A stretch of DNA of 64,000 nt from Rhodanobacteraceae bacterium (GCA_903970285.1 CAJCHN010000081.1:1-64000), one strand, 5' to 3'. Shown: positions 19,296 to 28,138, counted from the stretch's first letter. Numbers and translations are program-made. Notes: a model not told the origin generated them from the letters alone.

Positions 19296-20273
19296 CTAGT
19301 TGGTGAGACGTGCGGGGAGTGCGTGGGACGGTGTCATCTCGAGGGCTTCCATGCGGGCGCCTCGATGCTCGCCCATGCGGACCGGCCAGGCTGCACCCAT
19401 GGACAGGCCGACTACTTTGAGCTCTGCCGCCTGATGGCGGGGCATGGGCAGGCGCAGGACGGAGCCGATCTGAAGCTCGGCGATGCGGCTGGCCTGCAGG
19501 CGCATGGGCGGGAACTGGAGGACACTGCCGACTCTGGACTCGGAGAGCAGCTCGCGAACCCGGGCGCGGACCTCCTCGGCAATGCGCCGTGGCCGCTCCC
19601 TGCCGGAGCTGAGCCGGCGCAGGATGGTGTTGAGGACGACGGCGGGAAGACAGATGTTGAGGACGCCCTGCACTTCGGCCATCTTGACCTCGAAGCAGAC
19701 GCACAGGGTTTTTTCTCCGGCCGGCATCATGCGCGCCACCTGACTGATCGTCTCGCGGCGCTCGAAGGCGAACTGGAGACCGACCGGTGCCCAGGCGACG
19801 TTGAGTTCCTTGATCATCATCTGGACGACCGAAGCCATGATGAGTTCTTCGATATCGGTGAGGGTGCGGGGCGGCTCAGGGCGGCCCTTGCCTCCGAGCA
19901 GCAGATCGACCATGGGCGAGGCGAGGGAGAGTTCGATTTCAAGCAGGCCCATGGCGCCCAGGGGCTCGAGCCGGATGGAGCAGACATAAGTGCTTTCCGA
20001 CATGCGCTCGACGAACTCGCCGTAGCCCATCTGCTCCCCGGAGACGAGCTGGACTTTGTACTCGCTGCGCAGCCAGGCTCCGGCGGACTGCATGAGATTG
20101 CGCGCGAAGAGATCGTTGACGGTGGCGATGGCGCGCATCTGCTCGTTGGAGATCTGGCCGCCGCGGCCGAAGTTATAACTTTCGACCGCCGACGCCGACG
20201 GAGCCTGGACGGCTTCTGCCCGTGCGGTGGCGAACATCGCATCGATTTCTTCCTGTCCGAGAACCTTCGCCAT
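19296..20273 (-). CDS. fliM: flagellar motor switch protein FliM
   Basis: 325-aa C-ring protein that binds CheY-P. The N-terminal EIDAMFATA matches the CheY-binding peptide (LSQxEIDALL type). The middle domain includes LFARNLMQSAGAWLRSEYKV and MSESTYVCSIRLEPLGAMGLLEI, and a C-terminal SpoA domain follows (ELLSESRVGSVLQFPPM, LQIGSVLRLPM). First gene of a three-gene minus-strand unit fliM-fliN-GspE-N-like, separated from fliA by 280 bp that contains a sigma-54-like site. Confidence 0.95.
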   Translation of the reverse strand: MAKVLGQEEIDAMFATARAEAVQAPSASAVESYNFGRGGQISNEQMRAIATVNDLFARNLMQSAGAWLRSEYKVQLVSGEQMGYGEFVERMSESTYVCSIRLEPLGAMGLLEIELSLASPMVDLLLGGKGRPEPPRTLTDIEELIMASVVQMMIKELNVAWAPVGLQFAFERRETISQVARMMPAGEKTLCVCFEVKMAEVQGVLNICLPAVVLNTILRRLSSGRERPRRIAEEVRARVRELLSESRVGSVLQFPPMRLQASRIAELQIGSVLRLPMPRHQAAELKVVGLSMGAAWPVRMGEHRGARMEALEMTPSHALPARLTN

Positions 20274-20341
20274 GAGCGCTCCTTCCTGCTCTGTGAGTTC
20301 GCCGTACGCCGGATGATAGGTTCAGCGTATAGGGAAAAGCC

Positions 20342-20357
20342 AGCATGTTGTGGGCCG
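20342..20357 (-). promoter_or_regulatory. sigma-54-like promoter upstream of fliM
   Basis: The minus strand reads CGGCCCACAACATGCT. GG and GC are separated by the required 10 nt, and TGCT matches the -12 element; the consensus is TGGCAC-N5-TTGCW. The predicted start is near 20331, about 58 nt before fliM. Confidence 0.45.
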
Positions 20358-20510
20358 AATAAACCGTTTGCGTAACTGGATAGAGTCTTTTGTTTCAACA
20401 ACTTTCGGGTTCAGGAGTGTTTGCGTTTCAATTTGGAACGGCGACTCCGGGGATCGGGGGCAAATTGCAAGCAGGCCAGGGCAGATCCCCTGTGGGTGAG
20501 GAGTCGAAGC

Positions 20511-20527
20511 GTGTTCACCGCGAACAC
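20511..20527 (-). other. short inverted repeat downstream of fliA
   Basis: GTGTTC and GAACAC flank a 5-nt centre 27 nt after the fliA stop. No T-tract follows on the minus strand, so it is either a weak terminator or a protein-binding palindrome. Confidence 0.3.
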
Positions 20528-20553
20528 TTCCTCGACACCCGCGGAAATTTGCG

Positions 20554-21477
20554 CTAGCGGGCGGCGCGGCTCCGGCCGGCCGGAAGCGTGGTTCCTTTGG
20601 CGGCCAGGCTGCGCAGAGCGGCGCGCAACCGGACCACGGCGGAGGAATGAATCTGCGAGACGCGAGACTCGACCACGCCGAGGGTGAGACCGATCTCCTT
20701 CATGGTGAGCTCCTCGTAGTAGTAGAGGGTGAGGACCATGCGCTCTTTTTCCGGCAGCTCTTCGATGGCGTCGGCGAGCCGCTGTTTCATCTCGCCTTTG
20801 AGGCAGCGGAAGAGCGGATCGTCTTCGACGGGTCCGGGGATGTAGGAGAGTTCTTCGTCTCCGGAGTCTTCGGAGCGCTCCATGTGCAGGCTGCCGATCT
20901 CGAGGCCCTTGAGCTCGCCGAGCAGGGTCTGGTACTCGGAGAGGCCGAGACCCATCTCTTTGGCCACTTCGACTTCGCCGGGCGCGCGGCCGAGGCGATG
21001 GGTCGAACTGCGGATGGCTTCTTCAACCGCGCGCCCTTTGCGGCGAAGTTCGCGCGGGCTCCAGTCGAGGGTGCGGAGCGAGTCCAGGATGGCGCCACGG
21101 ATGCGGAACTGCGCGTAGCTCTTGAACTGGACCTTCTTGCCATGATCGAACTTGGAAAAGGCATCGATGAGGCCGACGACGCCGGCCGAGATGAGATCGT
21201 CGAGTTCGACGTGCTGGGGCAGGCGCTCGTGGATGCGGCGGGCGAGATAGCGGACGGTGGGCAGGTGCTCGATGAGCAGGCGATCGCGCTCAGCGGGCGT
21301 CATGGCGTCGAGGCTGGTGGTGCCTGGGGAGGCCAGGCTGCCGTCGCGTCCCGAGTCGTACCCCAGGACTTCGGGCAGCTTCATCATCTCGTCGTGATCG
21401 GCAGTCCCATTCAGTACGACCGTGTCTTCGTGGAAGCTTCTCATGGTGGTCACCGTCCCTGCGCTGTTGGAATTCAT
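20554..21477 (-). CDS. fliA: flagellar sigma factor FliA (sigma-28/WhiG type)
   Basis: Sigma factor for late flagellar genes, about 307 aa. Region 2 motifs include HLPTVRYLARRIHERLPQHV, DDLISAGVVGLIDAFSKFD and YAQFRIRGAILDSLRTLDW. Region 4 includes LPEKERMVLTLYYYEELTMK and LGVVESRVSQIHSSAVVRLR, and both are typical of FliA. The ATG at 21477 has AAGAG 8 nt upstream; GTG at 21486 is an alternative. It is longer than E. coli FliA (239 aa) because of an N-terminal tail of about 60 residues. It lies 52 nt after the flhA stop. Confidence 0.95.
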   Translation of the reverse strand: MNSNSAGTVTTMRSFHEDTVVLNGTADHDEMMKLPEVLGYDSGRDGSLASPGTTSLDAMTPAERDRLLIEHLPTVRYLARRIHERLPQHVELDDLISAGVVGLIDAFSKFDHGKKVQFKSYAQFRIRGAILDSLRTLDWSPRELRRKGRAVEEAIRSSTHRLGRAPGEVEVAKEMGLGLSEYQTLLGELKGLEIGSLHMERSEDSGDEELSYIPGPVEDDPLFRCLKGEMKQRLADAIEELPEKERMVLTLYYYEELTMKEIGLTLGVVESRVSQIHSSAVVRLRAALRSLAAKGTTLPAGRSRAAR

Positions 21478-21528
21478 CTGGTTCACTCTTTTCTGCGACG
21501 CTGTGAAGAGGCTGCATTGGCCCGAGAG

Positions 21529-23643
21529 CTACCCGACAGTGCCGACGCTGCGCACGCGGATTTCGGCGGGAATTTCAATTGGCGCCAGTACCGTGACTTT
21601 GGGTACGAAGGGCTCCAGCCAGCGGCGCACATGGTAGCGGGCCGGCGATGGACAAAGAAGCACGGGCAGCGCCATCGTGGAGCCGCCACCGGTTAGCCGT
21701 TTCACAGACTCCAAGAGCTTGCGGAGATACTCGCCGTGGCCGCCCAGGCGGGGCGCGCCTTCGCCCAGCAGGGTGGCGGCGAACTGAGGGTCGAAGGTGG
21801 CCATCAGGTCGGCTTCGAGGCGCGGCTCGATGACCAGCACGCGCAGGCCGCCTTCGGCGTCGAGCAACGGCGCCACCAAGCCACGCCCGAGGGACTGCCG
21901 CACGCTCTCCACAAGATGTACGATCTGCTTGGACTGGGAGGCGGCTTCGACCAGGACCTCAAGAATTGCGGACAGATCCCGAATCGAGACCTGTTCCCGT
22001 AATAGCTGCTGCAGAACCTTCTGCACTTCGCCAAGCGAGAGGAGTTTGGGGACGAGTTCTTCGACCAGCTTGGGCTGAGCCTCGTTCATACTGTCGAGCA
22101 GCCGCTTGGTCTCCTGCCGTCCGAGCAGCTCGTGGGCGTGGCGGCGGATGAGTTCCCCGAGATGGGTGCCGATGACGGTGGTTTGATCCACGACGCTGTA
22201 GCCGGCGGCGAGTGCCTGTTCCTCCAGCCCCTGCTGAATCCAGCGCGCGGCGACACCGAAGGCGGGCTCCTTGACTTCGAGGCCGGGCAGCGGGCGTGCC
22301 TTGGGATCGGCGTTGACGGCGAGCAGGCAGCCGGGCTCAGTCTGCCAGCGGGCGATCTCGACGCCGCGCAGGCTGAGGCAGTATTCGCGAGGTTTGAGCC
22401 GCAGGTTATCGGTGATGTGGATGGGCGGGACGATGAAGCCGAGTTCGGTGGCGAGATGGCGGCGCAGGGAGCGCACGCGGTTGAGCATCTGGCCGCCCTG
22501 TTTTTCGTCGACCAGGGGAATGAGCTGGAAGCCGATTTCGAGGGTGAGGTCGTCCATCTTGAGCAGGCTGGCGAGGTTTTCGCCTCCGCTGACCGCGGCT
22601 GCCGCTTCCTCCGCCTTGGCTTTGTCCGCCTTGGTGAGAAAGACCTCCGCCACCTCGGGTTGATCGGCGGGCAGGCGGCGGGCGATCAAGGCGACTCCAC
22701 CGGCCATGAGGATGAAGGCCAGCCTGGGCATTCCAGGCACCAGGGCGAACGCGAGGAGCACGCCGGCGGCGATCCAGAGGGTGATCGGCCGGCGCAGGAG
22801 CTGGGTGCCGAGTTCCTCGTCCAGTTGGCCGCTCGACGAGGCGCGGGTAAGAATCATGCCGCCGGCGATCGAAACGAGAAGGCTGGGGATGAGGGTGACC
22901 AGGCCGTCGCCGACGGTGAGGATGGTGTAAGTCTTGACCGCCGTTATCAGATCGACGCCCTGCTGCAGGGTGCCGATGATAATGCCGGCGACGATGTTGA
23001 TTGCGGTGATGAGGATGGTGGCCATGGCGTCGCGCTGGTTGAACTTGGCGGCACCATCCATGGAGCCGTAGAACTCGGCCTCGCGGGCGATCGCCTCGCG
23101 GCGGCGGCGGGCACCCTGCTCGTCGATGAGGCCGGCGTTCATGTCGGCGTCGATGGCCATCTGCTTGCCGGGGAGCGCATCCAGGGTGAAGCGGGCGGTG
23201 ACTTCCGCGGTGCGGACGGCGCCATGGGTGATGACCAGGAACTGGATGGCGACGAGCGCGAGGAAGAGGACGAAGCCGACGACGTAATTGCCGCCGACGA
23301 CGAACTGGCCGAAGGCCTGGATGACCGCACCGGCAGCCTGGGTGCCATCGTGCCCGTGCAGCAGGATGCGGCGGCTGGAGGCGATGTTCAGGCTGAGACG
23401 GAAGAGCGTCAGCAGCAGCAGCAGAGTGGGAAAGACGGAGAAGTCGACGGCTTTGCGGACCTGGATAGCGGTCAGGAAGACGATGATGGAGGCCGTGATG
23501 GAGGCGACCAGCAGGATATCCAGGAGGAAGCCGGGGATGGGCACGAGCATGACGAAGACCATGCTGATGGCGACGACCGGCAGCAGGAACGGCTGCATCC
23601 TGCCCAGATTCAAGCCACCTTTTGCTGCGTTTGCTTCGGCCAA
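21529..23643 (-). CDS. flhA: flagellar type III export gate protein FlhA
   Basis: 704-aa inner-membrane export gate component. The N-terminal half has about eight transmembrane helices (PFLLPVVAISMVFVMLVPIP, IVFLTAIQVRKAVDFSVFPT) and the FHIPEP-family core (RFTLDALPGKQMAIDADMNA, GLIDEQGARRRREAIAREAEF). The cytoplasmic C-terminal domain, which docks chaperone-substrate complexes, follows from about residue 330. Full length. It begins 18 nt after the flhB stop. Confidence 0.97.
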   Translation of the reverse strand: MAEANAAKGGLNLGRMQPFLLPVVAISMVFVMLVPIPGFLLDILLVASITASIIVFLTAIQVRKAVDFSVFPTLLLLLTLFRLSLNIASSRRILLHGHDGTQAAGAVIQAFGQFVVGGNYVVGFVLFLALVAIQFLVITHGAVRTAEVTARFTLDALPGKQMAIDADMNAGLIDEQGARRRREAIAREAEFYGSMDGAAKFNQRDAMATILITAINIVAGIIIGTLQQGVDLITAVKTYTILTVGDGLVTLIPSLLVSIAGGMILTRASSSGQLDEELGTQLLRRPITLWIAAGVLLAFALVPGMPRLAFILMAGGVALIARRLPADQPEVAEVFLTKADKAKAEEAAAAVSGGENLASLLKMDDLTLEIGFQLIPLVDEKQGGQMLNRVRSLRRHLATELGFIVPPIHITDNLRLKPREYCLSLRGVEIARWQTEPGCLLAVNADPKARPLPGLEVKEPAFGVAARWIQQGLEEQALAAGYSVVDQTTVIGTHLGELIRRHAHELLGRQETKRLLDSMNEAQPKLVEELVPKLLSLGEVQKVLQQLLREQVSIRDLSAILEVLVEAASQSKQIVHLVESVRQSLGRGLVAPLLDAEGGLRVLVIEPRLEADLMATFDPQFAATLLGEGAPRLGGHGEYLRKLLESVKRLTGGGSTMALPVLLCPSPARYHVRRWLEPFVPKVTVLAPIEIPAEIRVRSVGTVG

Positions 23644-23661
23644 ACTGTGCCGCCTCTCAAC

Positions 23662-24741
23662 TTACCGGGTTGCCTGCTGCCGATCGTGACGCAGCTTCTC
23701 TTCCACCTTTTGCCGATACAGGAAGGCCAGAATGCCGGCCACGGCGGCGTAGAGCTCGAAGGGGATGGACTGGCCGGGCTCGACCGCCTGGTAAAGGCTG
23801 CGGGCCAGCGGCGGGTTCTCGATCATGGGCACGCCGGCCCAGCGGGCTTCTTCGCGGATGGCCCTGGCGTGCAGGTCGCGGCCCTTGGCGAGCACGGTCG
23901 GCGCCTGCATGGTCTCGAAGCTGAACTCGAGCGCGACCGCGTAGTGGGTGGGATTGGTGATGACGACGCTGGCACGCGAAATATCGGCCTTGACGCGGCG
24001 GCGGCGCATGGCGTTCTGCGCCTGGCGAACCCGGCCCTTGACCTGAGGGTTGCCCTGCGACTGCTTCATCTCGTCCTTGATCTCCTGCTTGGTCATCTTC
24101 ATGCGCTTGTTCCAGGCCATCCACTCGACGGCGTAGTCGAGTCCGCTCCAGGCGAGCGTCACCATGGCGGCGTCGAGAGCCAGCGAGTAGGTGATAGCGA
24201 AGGCATGCGGCAGGCGCAGGAGGCTCATGACGGGCATGGGTTCCATCAGGGCTTTCAGCGCGTTCCAGCCGAACAACACCATGACTCCGGCGGGAACCAT
24301 GGACTTCAGGACGCGGGCCAGGCTGCGCAGGCTGAAGAGATTGCCGAGATTGGTGATGGGGTTGAGCCTGGACAGCTTGAAGCTGATGGCGTTGGGATGG
24401 AACTCGATGCCCTTGCCCTGGGCGACGCCGATGGCGAGCGCACCGGCGAAGCTGGCGGCCATGATGGTGCCCAGCGGGAGAAGGGCGGGGACGATCATCC
24501 GCCGGAATGCCTGAAACCAGCGGATATCGTTCTCGCCGTCGCCGCTGAGACCGGCGCTCAGGCTTTGTTCGAGCACCGCGCGCCATGAGTGCACAAAGCT
24601 GGAGGAGACCTGGCCGAGCACCAGCACGCCGCCCAGCATGGCCACCGCGCTCAACAGTTCGCGGCTGCGGACGCTGTCGCCCTGCCCGCGCGCTTTCTTT
24701 TTGTGCTCGGCAGTTCCAGCCTCGGTACCTTTTTCAGGCAT
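23662..24741 (-). CDS. flhB: flagellar export apparatus protein FlhB
   Basis: 359-aa membrane protein that switches export specificity from hook to filament by self-cleavage at NPTH; the site is intact (VVITNPTHYAVAL, about residue 265). Four transmembrane helices precede it and the C-terminal domain ends IPFELYAAVAGILAFLYR. The N-terminus is charged (EKGTEAGTAEHKKKARGQG), as usual. 12 nt after the fliR stop. Confidence 0.97.
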   Translation of the reverse strand: MPEKGTEAGTAEHKKKARGQGDSVRSRELLSAVAMLGGVLVLGQVSSSFVHSWRAVLEQSLSAGLSGDGENDIRWFQAFRRMIVPALLPLGTIMAASFAGALAIGVAQGKGIEFHPNAISFKLSRLNPITNLGNLFSLRSLARVLKSMVPAGVMVLFGWNALKALMEPMPVMSLLRLPHAFAITYSLALDAAMVTLAWSGLDYAVEWMAWNKRMKMTKQEIKDEMKQSQGNPQVKGRVRQAQNAMRRRRVKADISRASVVITNPTHYAVALEFSFETMQAPTVLAKGRDLHARAIREEARWAGVPMIENPPLARSLYQAVEPGQSIPFELYAAVAGILAFLYRQKVEEKLRHDRQQATR

Positions 24742-24753
24742 GGTGTCTCCTCC

Positions 24754-25512
24754 TCATGCGTGCACCAGAAGCTTGCAGGCGGAGTCGAGCAGCAGGTTGA
24801 AATGGCGTTCGATCCAGCCCGGCCAGACGGCCAGACTGCCGATCAACACGACGTAGGAGCAGAGCGTCTTGATGGGAATGCCGATGACCTGGACGGGAAG
24901 CATGGGCGCGAGCCGGCTGACCATGCTGATGGTCATCTCGACGGCGAGGGCGGCGGCCATGACCGGTGCCGCGAGCTGCAGTCCGGAGAGGAAGATGCCG
25001 CCAGCCATGCCGAGCAGCGCCGCTCCGGTGCTGGCCAGGATGACCGCGCCGCCTACCGGGACCATGACGAAGCTGCGGACGAAGGCGGCCAGCAGGACGC
25101 GATCGAGCCCTGCGCCGAGGATCACGAGCACGCCCACCCAGCCCAGCAGTTGACCGAGGACCGGGGTCTCGACCATGGTGTTGGGGTCCATCAGGTTGAC
25201 CAGCGAGAAGCTGAAGCTGACGCCCATGAGCGTGCCCGCCATGAGCAGCGACTCGGTGAGCATCATCAGGCTGAGGCCGAAGACCATGCCGACGCCGAGT
25301 TCGCCGGCGATCGACGTCACGTCGATGGCATTGTGGGCTCCGGCGACGCTTCCGACTACCGGCGCCAGCAGTACGGTAAGAGCAAAGACGAAGCCGGCCT
25401 TGATGCGCGGCGCGATGGCAGACGAGTTGAAGACCGGGGCGAAGACCATAAGACCGCTGAGGCGGACAGCGACCAGTACGCCGATCGAGATGTATTGCTC
25501 GAAGCTGTTCAT
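24754..25512 (-). CDS. fliR: flagellar export apparatus protein FliR
   Basis: About 252 aa with six predicted transmembrane helices (IGVLVAVRLSGLMVFAPVF, GFVFALTVLLAPVVG). FliR and FliP/FliQ form the export pore. The ATG at 25512 is chosen; a TTG at 25542 would add ten residues and neither start has a good Shine-Dalgarno. A 111-nt gap with a hairpin separates it from fliQ. Confidence 0.93.
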   Translation of the reverse strand: MNSFEQYISIGVLVAVRLSGLMVFAPVFNSSAIAPRIKAGFVFALTVLLAPVVGSVAGAHNAIDVTSIAGELGVGMVFGLSLMMLTESLLMAGTLMGVSFSFSLVNLMDPNTMVETPVLGQLLGWVGVLVILGAGLDRVLLAAFVRSFVMVPVGGAVILASTGAALLGMAGGIFLSGLQLAAPVMAAALAVEMTISMVSRLAPMLPVQVIGIPIKTLCSYVVLIGSLAVWPGWIERHFNLLLDSACKLLVHA

Positions 25513-25561
25513 GGTTTCAGCCGGGGCCGGAGTGCTGCGCAAGGGATAAAAGCGACATGCG

Positions 25562-25586
25562 GAGGCCGCAAAGGATCTGCGGCCTC
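25562..25586 (-). other. 9-bp stem hairpin between fliQ and fliR
   Basis: GAGGCCGCA and TGCGGCCTC are perfectly complementary around a 7-nt loop. No T-tract follows, so this is more likely an mRNA processing or attenuation element than a terminator. Confidence 0.4.
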
Positions 25587-25623
25587 TCGAGCGGAGGTGC
25601 GGGGTTGGAGACGGATCGCTCGC

Positions 25624-25893
25624 TCATCCCAGGTACCGGTGGAAGTCGGCGAAGAGGTGCAGGGTATAGCTGGTCAGGCGATGGATCATCCACGGCATGC
25701 CGGCCATGGTGACCACGAAGACGGCTACGAGCCGGGGCACCGCGGTGAGCGTCTGTTCCTGCACGCTGGTGAGGGTTTGCAGCAGGCTGACCAGCAGCGA
25801 GACCAGGGCCGCGGCGAGCAGCACCGGAGCGCAGAGGATCATGGCGTCGGTGAGCAACTGCCGTATCAACTGGACGACCTGGTCCGGCCCCAT
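25624..25893 (-). CDS. fliQ: flagellar export apparatus protein FliQ
   Basis: 89-aa two-helix membrane protein, standard family length. It starts MGPDQVVQLIRQLLTDAMIL, followed by the helices VLLAAALVSLLVSLLQTLTS and LVAVFVVTMAGMPWMI. The ATG at 25893 follows AAGGAG with 8-nt spacing, and the fliP stop lies 12 nt upstream. A longer open frame extends upstream through fliP antisense/other frames but is not coding. Confidence 0.95.
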   Translation of the reverse strand: MGPDQVVQLIRQLLTDAMILCAPVLLAAALVSLLVSLLQTLTSVQEQTLTAVPRLVAVFVVTMAGMPWMIHRLTSYTLHLFADFHRYLG

Positions 25894-25904
25894 GCGTCGA
25901 CTCC

Positions 25905-26789
25905 TTAGAAACTCTTCAACAAGCGGTCGGCGATCAGGTTCCACCCGTCGACCATGACGAACAGGAGGATCTTGACCGGGGTGGAGATAACCACCGGCGG
26001 CAATTGCAACATGCCGATGGAGGTGGTGACGCTGGCGACAACAAGATCGACCAGCAGGAAAGGCAGGAACAGGACGGCGCCGATCTGGAAGCCGGCCTTC
26101 AGTTCGCTGAGGATGTAGGCGGGAACCACCACCTGGAAGGGCAGATCGTCGCGTGTGGCAGGACGCGTGGCCATGCCAGCGGCGACGAAGACGGCAAGAT
26201 CCTTCTCCCGCGCGTAGCGCAGCATGTAGGCCTTGACGGGAACCATGCCGCGCTGGATCGCCACCTCTCCGGTAATGCTTCCCTGGCGGTAGGGAGTGGT
26301 CGCCTGGTTTTCGACGTCGGTGAGGACGGGCGCCATGAGGAACCAGGTCATCATCAGCGAAAGGCCCATGAGGATCTGGTTGCTGGGCGCGGTCTGGGTG
26401 CCGAGTGCCTGGCGCAGGAAGTGAAAGACCACAAGAAGCCGGACCATGGGCGTCATCGAGAGCAAGAGCGCGGGTAACAAGGTGAGCAGCGTAAGCCCAA
26501 TGACGATGGCCCACGGCGAGCTTCCACCATGCTCCAGGGCTGCAGCGATGGAGTCGCCGCCGAGCGGTTTGGAAGCCGGTGTTGCGGACGGCTGGGTGGC
26601 GGCGAGTACAGGCTTTCGTGCCCGGGCGGGAGCGGCAACCCGCGTCCGGGCAGCAAAGGCGGGCACCGGCCACACGGGGAGGGCGAGGAGCAGCGATCCC
26701 AGCACCAGCATGGCACGCAGCCCCCCGCCTGGAGTGGTTCTCCTCCCGCTGTTGCATCGAGAGCCCGCGGAGAATAGCTTCAGCCCCAT
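25905..26789 (-). CDS. fliP: flagellar export apparatus protein FliP
   Basis: 294-aa membrane protein of the export pore. The family signatures are clear: LTLLTLLPALLLSMTPMVRL, VVFHFLRQALGTQTAPSNQIL and LVDLVVASVTTSIGMLQLPP. The N-terminus is longer than in enterics, with a signal-like hydrophobic stretch (MLVLGSLLLALPVWPVPAFA) after a basic 25-residue lead and a Pro/Ala-rich linker. GGGAGA lies 7 nt before the ATG, which overlaps the fliO end by 10 nt. Confidence 0.96.
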   Translation of the reverse strand: MGLKLFSAGSRCNSGRRTTPGGGLRAMLVLGSLLLALPVWPVPAFAARTRVAAPARARKPVLAATQPSATPASKPLGGDSIAAALEHGGSSPWAIVIGLTLLTLLPALLLSMTPMVRLLVVFHFLRQALGTQTAPSNQILMGLSLMMTWFLMAPVLTDVENQATTPYRQGSITGEVAIQRGMVPVKAYMLRYAREKDLAVFVAAGMATRPATRDDLPFQVVVPAYILSELKAGFQIGAVLFLPFLLVDLVVASVTTSIGMLQLPPVVISTPVKILLFVMVDGWNLIADRLLKSF

Positions 26790-27130
26790 CGTTCATCTCC
26801 CGCGACCAGGACCGGCAGTTCGCCCGGGAGGGAATTCGCAGCCACGCGAACGATCGTCCGTATGCCTTCGGGTCCGGTGCCGACCAGAAAGCGCTCTCCT
26901 GCGCATTTGAGCAGGACCATGCGCTGCTTTGGACCGAGATCGAGCGTCTCGACGATGAACATCTGGCGCCGGGCGGCACGCCGCGCGCGGCGCATACCGC
27001 GCTTCTTCCACCAGCGGACGGTTCCGATCATCCAGCCGGCGAGACCACCCACGACATGCCCGGACGACGCCTTCGCTGGAACATCCTGCATGCTGACTTT
27101 CAATGGTCCGGCTGCGCTTACGAGAAACAT
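26780..27130 (-). CDS. fliO: flagellar biosynthesis protein FliO
   Basis: 116-aa protein with a single weak hydrophobic segment (SGHVVGGLAGWMIGTVRWW), a strongly basic patch (KKRGMRRARRAARRQ) and the FliO core FIVETLDLGPKQRMVLLKC followed by ERFLVGTGPEG. FliO aids assembly of the FliP ring. The position just before fliP supports the call, since FliO is poorly conserved in sequence. Confidence 0.85.
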   Translation of the reverse strand: MFLVSAAGPLKVSMQDVPAKASSGHVVGGLAGWMIGTVRWWKKRGMRRARRAARRQMFIVETLDLGPKQRMVLLKCAGERFLVGTGPEGIRTIVRVAANSLPGELPVLVAGDERWG

Positions 27131-27158
27131 GGCATTCCCTTTCCGATCGCGTGCGGGG

Positions 27159-27551
27159 TCAAGCCAGCCTGGTCAGGCGGATTGCCATACGCTGCTCGAC
27201 CACTTCGAATTCGCTCCACGCCAGCTGCACTCCGCCCACATGAAGCGGAACGTCTTCCGAGGTGAGCCATTTGCTGCTGATGGTCTGGCCTTCACGCAGC
27301 GCCAGGAGATCGCCCACGCGGAAGCGCGGCAGCGGAACCCCGATCAGCAGCTTCAGCGGCAACCTCGCCAGCAACGGCCATTGCGCGTGCTCCTCGACCC
27401 GGGACAGGGCGCTTGGCGGGCTGGACTTTTCCCGGCGCTCCTTGAGGCTGGCCGCCAGCGCGGCGCCACCGCGCTCGATGGTCTGGGCGCCGGCGGGGAG
27501 ACCAGGCATGGTGGGAAGCGCGCCCGACATCGCTACTGGCGCGGCGGCCAT
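27159..27551 (-). CDS. second FliN-type (SpoA domain) protein
   Basis: 130 aa; the ATG overlaps the fliL stop (TAATG). The C-terminal 80 residues carry a SpoA/FliN-like pattern (LARLPLKLLIGVPLPRFRVG, LLALREGQTISSKWLTSEDV, then LAWSEFEVVEQRMAIRLTRL), preceded by an Ala/Pro-rich lead. It sits between fliL and fliO, the usual slot for fliM-fliN. A full fliM-fliN pair exists at 18947-20273, so this is a paralogue; it could be a FliN variant (FliY-like) or an export accessory. Function unproven. Confidence 0.78.
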   Translation of the reverse strand: MAAAPVAMSGALPTMPGLPAGAQTIERGGAALAASLKERREKSSPPSALSRVEEHAQWPLLARLPLKLLIGVPLPRFRVGDLLALREGQTISSKWLTSEDVPLHVGGVQLAWSEFEVVEQRMAIRLTRLA

Positions 27552-28108
27552 TAGCGCTGCACCAGGAATTCCGTGATGAGGACGTCTACCACCTTGATTT
27601 CGGGCACATGCTCTTTAAAGGAGGCGGTAAGATCCTTCTTGAGCCGCTCCTTGCCGTCCGGCGCGAGCAGATCGGAGGTGGTTTCCTTGCCCAGGATGCT
27701 GAAGGCGGCGTCGCGTTCGGCGGCTTCAAACTCGTTCTTGGGCGCTCCTTTTTCCGCTTTCTCTTCCTTGGGCTTGGCCTTGGGGTCGGGCGGCGGATCC
27801 TCGAGTTTGAGGGTCATGGCGATGCGCAGGTAGCTGCGTCCGTCAGGGTCGGCAAGGTTGACCAGCAGCGGATCGAGCGGAACCAGCTTGGTCTTGATGG
27901 GCTCGGCGGGAAGCACCACGGTGACCGTCTTGACCCCGCCCATGGGCAGCTTCCCCGACTTGATGGCCCAGAACAGGACGCCTCCGGCGCCTCCGGTGGC
28001 GAGCACGACGGCAACAATGACGGCGAACATTAAGGGCACGACCGGGACGCTTGACTTGGCTGCCGCGGGAGGAGCCGGGGCGTCGAGGACTTCTGTTTCA
28101 TCACTCAT
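27551..28108 (-). CDS. fliL: flagellar basal body-associated protein FliL
   Basis: 185-aa single-pass inner-membrane protein that stabilises stator-rotor interaction. One transmembrane helix (VPLMFAVIVAVVLATGGAGG) is followed by the periplasmic FliL domain (LVPLDPLLVNLADPDGRSYL and KVVDVLITEFLVQ at the C-terminus). A Lys/Glu-rich insert (KAKPKEEKAEKGAPKN) interrupts the domain. No Shine-Dalgarno precedes the ATG; a sigma-54-like element ends 15 nt upstream. Confidence 0.93.
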   Translation of the reverse strand: MSDETEVLDAPAPPAAAKSSVPVVPLMFAVIVAVVLATGGAGGVLFWAIKSGKLPMGGVKTVTVVLPAEPIKTKLVPLDPLLVNLADPDGRSYLRIAMTLKLEDPPPDPKAKPKEEKAEKGAPKNEFEAAERDAAFSILGKETTSDLLAPDGKERLKKDLTASFKEHVPEIKVVDVLITEFLVQR

Positions 28109-28122
28109 GGTGACCAGAACGT

Positions 28123-28138
28123 AGCATCTGCGCTGCCA
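28123..28138 (-). promoter_or_regulatory. sigma-54-like promoter upstream of fliL
   Basis: The minus strand reads TGGCAGCGCAGATGCT, the best of the four sites: TGGCA matches the -24 element and TGCT the -12 element, with GG and GC 10 nt apart. The start would fall near 28112, leaving only about 4 nt before the fliL ATG, which fits poorly with normal translation unless the transcript is leaderless. Confidence 0.45.

Noticed and set aside
22132-24588. 818-codon plus-strand open frame across flhB and flhA
   Set aside because: It is antisense to two clearly recognised genes; the product is Asp/Gly/His-rich low complexity caused by high GC third positions and has no domain.
25894-26979. Extension of the fliQ frame upstream to 26979
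   Set aside because: The extension overlaps fliP in another frame; the ATG at 25893 with AAGGAG gives the standard 89-aa FliQ.
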